Part shown: positions 33,154-41,093 of the stretch, piece by piece
How the letters are laid out: the number at the start of each line of letters is the position of its first letter
Numbering within the stretch: position 1 is the first letter of the stretch
Assembly: GCA_030066685.1 (NCBI GenBank)
Contig: JASJBF010000021.1
Coordinates: forward strand, 1-59,929
DNA: 59,929 bases
Direction: 5' to 3'
Origin: Kiloniellales bacterium
GTDB taxonomy: Bacteria; Pseudomonadota; Alphaproteobacteria; Kiloniellales; JAKSBE01
The notes under the pieces: model-generated
Told to the model about the DNA's origin: nothing
What the model saw: only the letters and a program-made list of their open reading frames with translations
The model's database searches: none
Made by a program: the position numbers and the translations under genes

Positions 33154-35558
33154 CTTGCGATCTCCCTGGAAGCAGTCCCCCCCGGGCCGGGCAGGGACGG
33201 CAGCGCGAAGAGGATCCCGAAGGCCAGCACGGCGCTGCCCAGCCAGAGCAGCACCTGGGTCCCCTGCCCGCCGATCAGGAACAACTGCGCCACAATCATG
33301 GGACCGGCGATATGTCCCAGGCGCTCGAGGAAACGATAGGTGGCGGTCAGCGAGCTGGCCCCGACCCTCGCGGCCAGCCGCGAATCCGCGACATGGGTCA
33401 CCACCGGCGCGTTGATCAGGCCGTGAGCGATCCCGATCGTCGCCACGCCGACGACCAGGACCGGCGTGACCAGCGCGGAGTCGCCGCCGGCCGCGCCGGG
33501 CGGCAGCCAGCCGATCACGCCGATCAGGAACAGGCCGGCGCCGCTGACGACCGCGCCGAAGAAGAGCACGCCCTGAGTCCGACCGGTCCGGTCGACCACC
33601 CGCGCGGCGAAGAGGCTGGCGACGACCACGCCGGCGGCATAGACCATGATGATCTGGCCGATGTCCTCCTGGGCGTAGTGGTACTGCGACAGCAGCAGCG
33701 GCAGCGCGAAGATGATTACGCCGGTCAGCACCGCCTTGGCCGGGATGCCGATCAGCAGCATGGTCTTGAGGAAGTCGAGGCAGCGCAGGACCTTGCCGAT
33801 GTTGGCGAGGATCTGGCCCGGCGAGAAGCCGATCGGCGCCTCGAGCACCTCCTCGCGGGGCACGGCCGGCACCAGGGTCAAGGCATAGACCGCCAGGCTG
33901 AAGGCGATGACCCCGCTCAGCAGGAAGACCCCGGTCGGGCCCATGTAGGTGACCAGCAGCGAGCCGATCGCCATCCCGGCGATCATCCCGCCCTGGAAGC
34001 CGAAGACGATGATCGCCGCACCCTGGGTCCGGCGGTCCGGCGGCGCCATGGCCAGAATGTAGGACTGGACGCCGATGAACAGCATGCCCTGCCCGATGCC
34101 CGAGAGCGCCCGTGCCGCCAGGACCAGGCCGAAGCCGCCGCCGGAGGCGAGCAGCAGCAGGCCGCCGCCGGCGAGCAGCAGGCCGAGGTAGATCAGGGGC
34201 CGCGGCGAGTGGTGCTGCGCGAAGTGGCCGGCCGGCACCAGGGCCAGGGCGAAGCAGAGGTAGAAGGCGATGAAGGGCGCCGAGCCGAAGCCGGCGGACA
34301 GGCCGGCGGACTCGACCACCTGGTAGACGAACTGGGGCAGGAAGGCGTAGTTGAGGTGCTCCAGGAAGACCGCGGCGAAGAACACCGGCTTGATCAGGTT
34401 CAAGGCCAGGGCCTGGTGGCGGCGCCGTTCGGCGGGATCCGGCGGCGTCGGGGCCGCGGACACACCCCGCTTGACCGATCCTGCGAGCTGCAGGAACAGC
34501 CCGGCGAAGAGCGCCGAGGCGACGAAAAGGGCGGCGAAGTTCTTCACGCTGCGGGCGATCTCGCGGTAGACCAGCGCCGTCGGCAGGGCCACCGCGACCC
34601 GGATCTCGCGCGGGCTGCCCGGCGGTGTCAGGTCGACCACGTAGTCGTAGGTGCTGCGGCTCGAGCGCCAGGGCCGGCCGACCTCCCCGGGATCGGTGTG
34701 GATCGCGACCCGGCCGTCCACCGTCAGGCCGGCCGCGCTGATGTCCGGGTTGAGCCGGACGTAGTCGCCGAAGGTCCGGTCGAGACCGCCGATCTCGTCG
34801 ATGTCGATGTTGAAGGCGACCAGACCCGAAAGCCGCTGGCCCAGGGAATCGGCCAGGGCCTTGGCCTTGACCTGGGCGCCCTCGGAGTAGAGCGAGACCA
34901 GGGTCCAGATGACCGCGGCCGCCATGATCAGGAAGGTGATGGCGTAGGCCATCTGCAGCCAGGGCAAGCGCAGCGACCGGGCCGTGGGCACGCCGAAGAA
35001 GACGAAGAGCGCAAACAGCAGCGATAGCCCGAGCGCCACTACGAGCAGCGGCCGGAAGCCCTCCGCGACGCGCTCCTCGACCACGGCGCGGGGCATGGTC
35101 ACGGCCAGACGGCCCACGGTCTCGAACTTGTTCCGGAGGGGCAGGACGATCTGATACTCGGCCGCGCTCTCACGAAGCTCGTAGCCCGAGTCGGCCGGCG
35201 CCCTCATCGGCGGCTTTTCGAGCAGCACCGCGCTCGCGCTGCCGCTGGCGAAGACCGGCTCGTCGTTGCGGTCGAAGGTGGTCATGGCGGCGACCGCCGG
35301 GTCCGCTTCCAGGATCGGCTCGGTCAGGGTGGCGAAGCCGACGAACTGCTTGAGCGGCAGCCCGGGCCGGAGAAAGGCCTCCATGGTGCTCTGCACGACC
35401 CGCGCCTGGGCCACCAGCTTGTCCAGGTAGAACTGCTGGTAGGTCCGCTGCGCCTCGCCGAAGCCGATGTACATCAGCAGGAAGAGTGACAGGCCCGAGA
35501 CCAGGAGCATGGTCACGGCATCGACCGCACGCTTCCGAAAGCTGGCCTCGGACGTCAT
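33150..35558 (-). CDS. MFS transporter fused to two extracytoplasmic sensor-like domains
   Basis: 802 residues. Residues 14-33 form a membrane helix, 34-168 a first periplasmic domain (helical start QRTYQQFYLDKLVAQARVV, typical of Cache/CHASE-type sensors), 169-190 and 200-222 two helices, 223-338 a second periplasmic domain (KAKALADSLGQRL...NPDISAAGLTVDGRVAIHTD), 340-360 another helix. From about 385 to 795 a 12-helix major facilitator unit follows. Both soluble domains resemble chemoreceptor/kinase input domains. It is coupled to an ABC_sub_bind protein and divergent from a PAS kinase. A sensor-transporter ('transceptor') role is inferred. Confidence 0.82.
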   Translation of the reverse strand: MTSEASFRKRAVDAVTMLLVSGLSLFLLMYIGFGEAQRTYQQFYLDKLVAQARVVQSTMEAFLRPGLPLKQFVGFATLTEPILEADPAVAAMTTFDRNDEPVFASGSASAVLLEKPPMRAPADSGYELRESAAEYQIVLPLRNKFETVGRLAVTMPRAVVEERVAEGFRPLLVVALGLSLLFALFVFFGVPTARSLRLPWLQMAYAITFLIMAAAVIWTLVSLYSEGAQVKAKALADSLGQRLSGLVAFNIDIDEIGGLDRTFGDYVRLNPDISAAGLTVDGRVAIHTDPGEVGRPWRSSRSTYDYVVDLTPPGSPREIRVAVALPTALVYREIARSVKNFAALFVASALFAGLFLQLAGSVKRGVSAAPTPPDPAERRRHQALALNLIKPVFFAAVFLEHLNYAFLPQFVYQVVESAGLSAGFGSAPFIAFYLCFALALVPAGHFAQHHSPRPLIYLGLLLAGGGLLLLASGGGFGLVLAARALSGIGQGMLFIGVQSYILAMAPPDRRTQGAAIIVFGFQGGMIAGMAIGSLLVTYMGPTGVFLLSGVIAFSLAVYALTLVPAVPREEVLEAPIGFSPGQILANIGKVLRCLDFLKTMLLIGIPAKAVLTGVIIFALPLLLSQYHYAQEDIGQIIMVYAAGVVVASLFAARVVDRTGRTQGVLFFGAVVSGAGLFLIGVIGWLPPGAAGGDSALVTPVLVVGVATIGIAHGLINAPVVTHVADSRLAARVGASSLTATYRFLERLGHIAGPMIVAQLFLIGGQGTQVLLWLGSAVLAFGILFALPSLPGPGGTASREIAR

Positions 35559-36279
35559 GGCGCAGGCCTTAGGGTCAGTCGATCAGACCGGCCTGAACGA
35601 CCGGCGCGGCCTTGGGCCTCGGATGGCGGATCCGGCAGGGCAGGCAGCGACGCCGGCCGCGGCCGGTCGGGTTCGCCGGAGCCGGACCGAGCGGGTTCAA
35701 CCTGAGAGAATACATCCGAACCCCGAAACAATGCTTGGTGTACTTGAATAAATTACCTATGCTTAGTTAAGATTGGCCTAAACCTCCTCGCGACCCAAAA
35801 GTCATACCCAAGCAAAACTTGCCTGAATGCTGATTCGGAATACGGGGCCGAGCACCCTGGCATCCCCTTGTTCGACGGGAGCTTGTGGCTTTTGCCACTG
35901 TCGGCGGCGCCGCATTCGAGGAATGCTTCCAGAGTGGAAAGCGATGAGGTCTTGGGCCCGACCCCAAAAGGAGTAGCTAGAGCCTTCATTTCACTATGGA
36001 ATATTTTACTTTGTGCTTTATTTAGAAAACATTGACGGTAACTAAGACTTCATTAATTTCTCACGACTACTTTACTTGTAAGTTTGTGTTTACTGAACAC
36101 CCGATCCTCGTGACAACCGGCAGGTTCGGTGGAGGTCGGGCGTTCCCGGACGGCGCCGGGCCCGCTGTCGGCCCCTGCGGCCGACGCGGCGGCAGCCGGG
36201 GGTCGGAGGCGGCGTCGGCGCCTTTGCGGAGCCCGGCAGGGCATCGCCCGACTCGGCGCGAAGCAGGGTGGGAAGGACA
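35559..36279. other. Long AT-richer intergenic region between sensor-MFS and kinase genes
   Basis: 720 bp between divergent genes. The stretch about 35720-36110 is clearly AT-richer than its surroundings and may hold promoters for both transcripts or a small RNA. A minus-strand frame of 78 codons (35753-35989) has no ribosome-binding site or recognisable product, so I do not call it. Positions 36120-36280 are GC-rich leader of the kinase gene. Confidence 0.4.
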
Positions 36280-38928
36280 GTGGTCGAGACGGAGGACGCC
36301 GCTTCGGTGAATGGCACGCCGCTGGCCCAGCTGCTGCGGCGCCAGGGCGCGCTGTTCCGACTCTCGGCCCGGGGCGACGCCCTGGAGACCGTTCTCGAGG
36401 AGCTCGCGCTGATCTGCGAAGCCGCCTTGCGACCGGCGCGCTGCACGATCCACCTGCTGGAGCCGGCCGCCGCGGCTCTACATCTGGCGGCGGCGCCCGG
36501 CCTGCCTTCATACCTGCGTGCGGCCCTGCGTGAGGTCCCGGTCGACGCCCCCGCCTACCCCTTCACCAAGGCGGTCCGCCGCGACGAGCTGGTCGCCGTC
36601 GAGGACCTCTCCGGCGAGCGGTGCTGGCGGGATCTGGCCCGGCTGATCGCGCCGGAGGGCCTCGGCGCCTGCTGGGCGCAGCCGATCCGCGACGCCGAGG
36701 GCAAGGTGCTGGGCGCCGTCAGCCTGTTCTTCGAGGCCGCGCCGCCGCCCGGTCCCGAGGACCTCGGCTTCCTCGACGCCGTCGCCGACCTGGCCGCCTT
36801 CCTGGTCCACCACGAGTCCAACGAGCGCTCGCTGCGCCGTGCCGACGAGCGCCTGGCGACGCTGGCCGGCACGCTTCCCGGAGTGGTCTACCAGCGCCTG
36901 GTCACGCCCGAGGGCAACATCCGCTACACCTACATCAGCGAGGGGGTGAAGGACCTCTTCGGGGTCACGCCCCAGGAGATCCTGCGCAACCCCAACGCCC
37001 TCTTCGACTGCCACGGACCGGCCTACAAGGCGACCTTCCGGGAACGCCTCTTGAAGGCCTCGCGCGAGCTCAGCCTGTGGGACGTCGAGGCCCAGATCAT
37101 CACCCGCGACGGCGAGGAGAAGTGGACCCACGCCATCGCCCGGCCGAACCGCCGGCCCGACGGCTCGGTGCTCTGGGACGGCGTGATCCTGGACGCCTCG
37201 CGGATCAAGGAGGCGGAGCGCGCCGCCGCCGCGGCCTCGGCGCAGACCCGGCGGATCATCGTCGAGAGCCTGTCCCAGGGCCTGATCCTCTTCGACCCCG
37301 AGGACCGGCTGGTGATCTGCAACGCCCGCTACCTCGAGCTCTATCCGGGCATCGAGGAGGTCGCCCGGCCGGGGGCCGGCTATGCCGAGGTGGCCCGGAG
37401 CGAGATCGAGCAGCTGGACCGGAGCGCGGGCCCGGACAGCGTGGCGCAGCGCCTGGAGCGGCGTCTGGCCAAGCACCGCAAACCTGCCCACCAGGTCGAG
37501 CGGCAATGGCCCGACGGCCGCTGGATCCTGATCGACGAGCACCGGACCCCGGACGGCAGCACGGTCTGCCTCTACACCGAGGTCACCGACCTCAAGCGCC
37601 GCGAGGCCGAGCTGCAGCGCGCCCGCGGCGCGGCCGAGACCGCCAACCTCAAGCTGGAGCGCACCAACGCCCAGCTCGACATCGCGCTCGCCCAGATGGC
37701 CCAGGGGCTCTGCGTCTTCGACGCCGAGCAGAAGCTGGTGCTCTGTAACCGGCACTACGGCGAGCTTTTCGGCCTGCCCGAGGCCCTGGTCCAGCCGGGA
37801 GTCTCGGTGCGCGCCCAGATCGAGCACAGCTTCGGCGGCGGCGCCCGGGCGGAGGTCTGGCAGCAGCGCCTGGTCGAGGAGCGGCTCGAGCAGGCCGGCC
37901 GGCCCTCGGAGACCAGCTACCTCCTGGAGCTGCCGGACGGCCGGGTCATCGAGGTCATGCACCGGCCGCTGGACGACGGCGGCGCGGTCGAGACCTTCAC
38001 CGACGTCACCGAGAAGGCGGCGACCCAGCGGGCCCTACACGAAAGCGAGGACCGGCTGCGCGGCCAGCTCGCCGAGCTGATGGAGAACCGCGAGCGCCTG
38101 GAGGAGCAGCGCGAGGAGCTCAGGAAGCTGGCCGAGGGCCTGGCCTGGGCGGTCGAGGAGGCCGAGGCCGCGAACCGGGCCAAGTCGGAGTTCCTGGCCA
38201 AGATGAGCCACGAGCTGCGCACCCCGCTGAACGCGGTGATCGGCTTCTCGGAGGCGATGAAGGCGGAGATCTTCGGGCCGATCGGCAACGCCCGCTACCA
38301 GGGCTACGTCGACAACATCTGCGACAGCGGCACTCACCTGCTGGGCCTGATCAACGACCTGCTGGACCTCTCCAAGGTCGAGGCCGGCGGCTTCAACCTC
38401 AACGAGGAGACCCTCGAGGCCGCCAAGCTCTTCGAGGTCTGCGAGCGGCTGATGGAGGAGCGCGCCGAGTACGCCGGCCAGCGCCTGGAGGTGCGCTGCC
38501 CGCCCGACCTGCCGCGCTTCCGGGCCGACGGCATGCGGCTCAAGCAGGTCCTGCTGAACCTCTTGTCCAACGCGATCAAGTACACCCCCGAGGGCGGCCG
38601 GGTGACCATGGCGGCCGGGCTCCTGGACGACGGCGGCCTGGAGCTGAGCGTCGCCGACACCGGGATCGGGATCAGCCCGGCGCAGCTGCCGCTGGTCATG
38701 CAGCCCTTCCGCCAGGCCGAGAACGCCATGTGCCGCGGCCACGAGGGCACCGGCCTCGGCCTGCCCCTGGCCAAGGCCCTGGTCGAGCTGCACGGCGGCA
38801 GCCTGGTGATCGAGAGCGCGCCCGGCCGCGGCACCCTGGCCCGCATCCAGCTGCCCGCGTCGCGGATCGAGACCGCCCTCATCGAGGCCGCCCCGCTCCA
38901 GCCCGAAGCCCTGCAGAAGCCGGCCTGA
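36280..38928 (+). CDS. Cytoplasmic GAF/PAS sensor histidine kinase
   Basis: About 882 residues from a GTG at 36280 (GGAAGG upstream; GTG at 36268 is the alternative). No membrane helices. GAF domain about 20-180, PAS with PAC about 195-315 (YTYISEGVKDLFGVTPQEIL), two PAS_7-type domains about 325-440 and 465-580 (SQGLILFDPEDRLVICN and AQGLCVFDAEQKLVLCN), a coiled coil about 585-635, then HisKA with phospho-acceptor His644 (MSHELRTPLNAVIGFSE) and HATPase with N box (LLSNAIKYTP), DTGIGI and GTGLGL. There is no receiver domain and no adjacent response regulator, so the partner is elsewhere. Divergent from the sensor-MFS operon. Confidence 0.88.
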   Translation: MVETEDAASVNGTPLAQLLRRQGALFRLSARGDALETVLEELALICEAALRPARCTIHLLEPAAAALHLAAAPGLPSYLRAALREVPVDAPAYPFTKAVRRDELVAVEDLSGERCWRDLARLIAPEGLGACWAQPIRDAEGKVLGAVSLFFEAAPPPGPEDLGFLDAVADLAAFLVHHESNERSLRRADERLATLAGTLPGVVYQRLVTPEGNIRYTYISEGVKDLFGVTPQEILRNPNALFDCHGPAYKATFRERLLKASRELSLWDVEAQIITRDGEEKWTHAIARPNRRPDGSVLWDGVILDASRIKEAERAAAAASAQTRRIIVESLSQGLILFDPEDRLVICNARYLELYPGIEEVARPGAGYAEVARSEIEQLDRSAGPDSVAQRLERRLAKHRKPAHQVERQWPDGRWILIDEHRTPDGSTVCLYTEVTDLKRREAELQRARGAAETANLKLERTNAQLDIALAQMAQGLCVFDAEQKLVLCNRHYGELFGLPEALVQPGVSVRAQIEHSFGGGARAEVWQQRLVEERLEQAGRPSETSYLLELPDGRVIEVMHRPLDDGGAVETFTDVTEKAATQRALHESEDRLRGQLAELMENRERLEEQREELRKLAEGLAWAVEEAEAANRAKSEFLAKMSHELRTPLNAVIGFSEAMKAEIFGPIGNARYQGYVDNICDSGTHLLGLINDLLDLSKVEAGGFNLNEETLEAAKLFEVCERLMEERAEYAGQRLEVRCPPDLPRFRADGMRLKQVLLNLLSNAIKYTPEGGRVTMAAGLLDDGGLELSVADTGIGISPAQLPLVMQPFRQAENAMCRGHEGTGLGLPLAKALVELHGGSLVIESAPGRGTLARIQLPASRIETALIEAAPLQPEALQKPA

Positions 38929-38971
38929 CGGGCCCCAGCGCAAAGGACGTCTCAATCGGCGGGGGACGTGG

Positions 38972-39045
38972 CGCGCCCGGCAGGATTCGAACCTGCGACC
39001 CCAAGCTTAGAAGGCTCGTGCTCTATCCAGCTGAGCTACGGGCGC
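38972..39045 (-). tRNA. tRNA-Arg (anticodon TCT)
   Basis: Minus-strand cloverleaf: acceptor GCGCCCG/CGGGCGC, D-arm TAGCTCAGCTGGATAGAG, anticodon loop CTTCTAA giving TCT, T-loop GGTTCGAATCC. 74 nt without encoded CCA. Confidence 0.97.
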
Positions 39046-39336
39046 GCGGTGAGGGCAAGAACCCTGGAATACCCCGCCCGGCGGGGGCCGTCCAGCGGCA
39101 AGGCAGGCGAACGCCCGGCCCGGCGCGCCCCGACCGATGCGGCCGGCGCAAAATCGGGGCGTGTCCGCCCGGCCACCCTGTGTCTCTCATGCAACAGTCC
39201 CGGGCCGATCGCGGCCGTTCTGGCGGAAGCCGCTCGACCCTTACCTTGCGTTAACCAATCTTAACTTAGCTGGAGAAAGTGAGCTGCCCCCGCGTCGGCT
39301 TCGACGGCGGTCCCCGAGGCGGGCGCAAGACCGAGG

Positions 39337-39681
39337 ATGAGAGACATGCCCTTCCCAGCCCGAGACCTGATCGACCGGCTCCGCGCCGAGGCCGCCGCAG
39401 CCGCAAAGACCCTCCTGGACTTCGCCACCCCGCCGCTGGTGCCGGCCGTGGCCGGCAACGCCGCCCCCTGTCCCGCCGACACCGGCCCGACGCGCGGCTC
39501 TCTGCTTGTTCCAGCGCCCGAGCTGACCCCTGACAAGGCCGCGATCCTGGCCGACATCCGGGCCCTGACCGAGGAACTGGACCGGCAAAACCGCCGCGCC
39601 GTGCCATTGACCGTCACGCATCGACCCAACGGCCCGCTCGGAGCAGCGGTCGCCGCCGGCTGCCTCTGGCTCGAGGGCTAG
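39337..39681 (+). CDS. Small hypothetical protein ending in a bi-hairpin repeat
   Basis: 114 residues, no signal peptide or membrane helix. Visible sequence: a helical start ARDLIDRLRAEAAAAAKTLLDF, a Pro/Ala-rich middle with one Cys, and a second helix DKAAILADIRALTEELDRQN. The stop codon TAG at 39679 is the first triplet of the subfamily B bi-hairpin element, so the native C-terminus may have been lost. No family recognised. GC-rich codon use fits a real gene but the evidence is limited. Confidence 0.5.
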   Translation: MRDMPFPARDLIDRLRAEAAAAAKTLLDFATPPLVPAVAGNAAPCPADTGPTRGSLLVPAPELTPDKAAILADIRALTEELDRQNRRAVPLTVTHRPNGPLGAAVAAGCLWLEG

Positions 39682-39781
39682 ATCAAACTGCGCTCAACTG
39701 AGATCAATTGAGCGCAGATAATTTGATCTATCTCAAATAGATAGAGCAGCGCATCTGCGTTCGAACGAACGCAGGCTGCTC
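39679..39781. repeat. Bi-hairpin palindromic element, subfamily B, copy 2
   Basis: Hairpin 1 (39679-39730) has a stem TAGATCAAA/TTTGATCTA and inner TGCGCTCAA/TTGAGCGCA. Hairpin 2 (39743-39781) has GAGCAGC/GCTGCTC with inner CTGCGTTCG/GAACGCAG. Same order and orientation as the copy at 18252-18358, with a shorter second stem. Confidence 0.9.
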
Positions 39782-39890
39782 GAGGTTTTACCGGTCCGAA
39801 GACCCGTTGGCCCGTTCCTTTCAGGAGGCGTGATCCGTCGCCACGACGGACGCGCCCGAAGTCCGCAAGGTCCCTTCGCGCATCTCCGGC

Positions 39891-40196
39891 CTAATGGGTC
39901 CAGCGCAGCGGGCGGTTGGTGGCGAAGTTGGCGGCGTAGGACTTTGGGCGCAGCTTGCGCTTGTGCGGCTCTTCCACGGTGTACATGTAGCCCTGGGCCT
40001 TGGCGTAGGCGACCGCCTCCTCCTTGCTCGGGAACCAGAGCCGGAGCTGGCCCTTGGTGTCGTCCGAGGAGGTCCAGCCCATCAGCGGCTCGACCCGGCG
40101 CCGGGTCTCGGGCTCGAACTCCAGCAGCCAGCGCTCGGTCTTGGCCCGGCCGGACTGCATGGCCGTCTTGGGCGGCTGGTAGATCCTCACCTGCAT
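39891..40196 (-). CDS. NDUFS4-like ETC complex I accessory subunit
   Basis: 101 residues. Starts MQVRIYQPPKTAMQSG, the hallmark of the alphaproteobacterial/mitochondrial 18 kDa (NDUFS4) family, then WLLEFEP, MGWTSSDDT and SKEEAVAYAKAQGYMYTV, ending with KSYAANFATNRPLRWTH. It is an accessory subunit of NADH:ubiquinone oxidoreductase, found in alphaproteobacteria and mitochondria. Gene is monocistronic, near tRNA-Pro, as often seen in this class. Confidence 0.92.
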   Translation of the reverse strand: MQVRIYQPPKTAMQSGRAKTERWLLEFEPETRRRVEPLMGWTSSDDTKGQLRLWFPSKEEAVAYAKAQGYMYTVEEPHKRKLRPKSYAANFATNRPLRWTH

Positions 40197-40251
40197 GACC
40201 TTGAACCCCCGTCGTCGTCAGAAGCCTTTGGGCGCCGGCGTCCCGGGCTGG

Positions 40252-40325
<74 letters not shown>

Positions 40326-41093
40326 CGGCGCAGAAGCTATGCGGTTTTCCGGGCCTCAGCAAGGCGCGAAATCGGACCAGGAGTGGCACCCGGGTGCCAC
40401 GAGAGGTCACAGGGTCCAGGAATGCGTTCTTCCTGTGTTCAAGTTTCGATGCGATGCCATCCCCAGGTGCCTGGCGCACCCCTTTCACACCTCCGAGAGA
40501 CCGGCGCCGCCGCACCCCTTGCTCGGTGCCAGGGCTGCCACTTGGGCGACAATAGCCACCTCGAGACACCGATCGCGCGTCCGGTGGCCGACGACCCGGT
40601 GCCGCAGGTGGTGCGGAAGAGGCGCTGCAGCCGCTGTGGCGGGAAGTCGATCAAGATGCGGCCAGCGTGGCCGACCCGGACTTGGGCTTCTCATGTGACG
40701 TCCGCTCTTGGGGGATCTGCCGACGTGCCGATGCCTGGCTACGGCCGGTAAGATCCAGCCAACTCCGGAAGCTCATCTGTTCCTTCATTTCGAGGATTGC
40801 GCTGAGAGCGAAATTACCAGTTGCACCTTCCCTCATTGCGCAAAACCGCATGAATGTCGGCCGTGTACGATCTCGAGGGTCGCGGCGCGCATAAGCTCAA
40901 GTAACTTTTAGACACGATCCCCGTATGGTGGGTGATTGGCCTCGTGTCTGTCAGGCGGCTTGTCGAGTTGACAGCATCATTCGACCCAGTCGAGAACATC
41001 GCGGAGCACACTTCAGCGCTTCTTGGACGTGGCTTCGTTGCGGCCGAGGATCCAATAGTTGAAGAGCCGCTCGCTGGTGCCATCGGTTGCGAT
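40326..41093. other. Gene-free region with a zinc-ribbon gene fragment
   Basis: No intact gene. On the plus strand at about 40525-40700 a frame without start encodes RCQGCHLGD followed by a helical spacer and RRCSRCGGKSIKMRPAWP. This two-CxxC pattern is the tail of a common small alphaproteobacterial zinc-ribbon protein; it is read as a 3' fragment. The rest shows nothing I can name. Open frames near 40930-41165 are antisense to the end of the phospholipase gene or overlap non-coding sequence. Confidence 0.5.

Noticed and set aside
33135-35027. A 630-codon plus-strand open frame opposite the sensor-MFS gene
   Set aside because: Arg/Gln/Gly-rich translation without motifs, typical of antisense frames in GC-rich DNA; the opposite strand encodes a clear membrane protein.
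35753-35989. A 78-codon minus-strand frame in the gap before the kinase gene
   Set aside because: No ribosome-binding site, no motif, composition like the surrounding non-coding DNA.
36280-38928. Considered a hybrid kinase
   Set aside because: After the HATPase domain only about 30 residues remain; there is no receiver domain.
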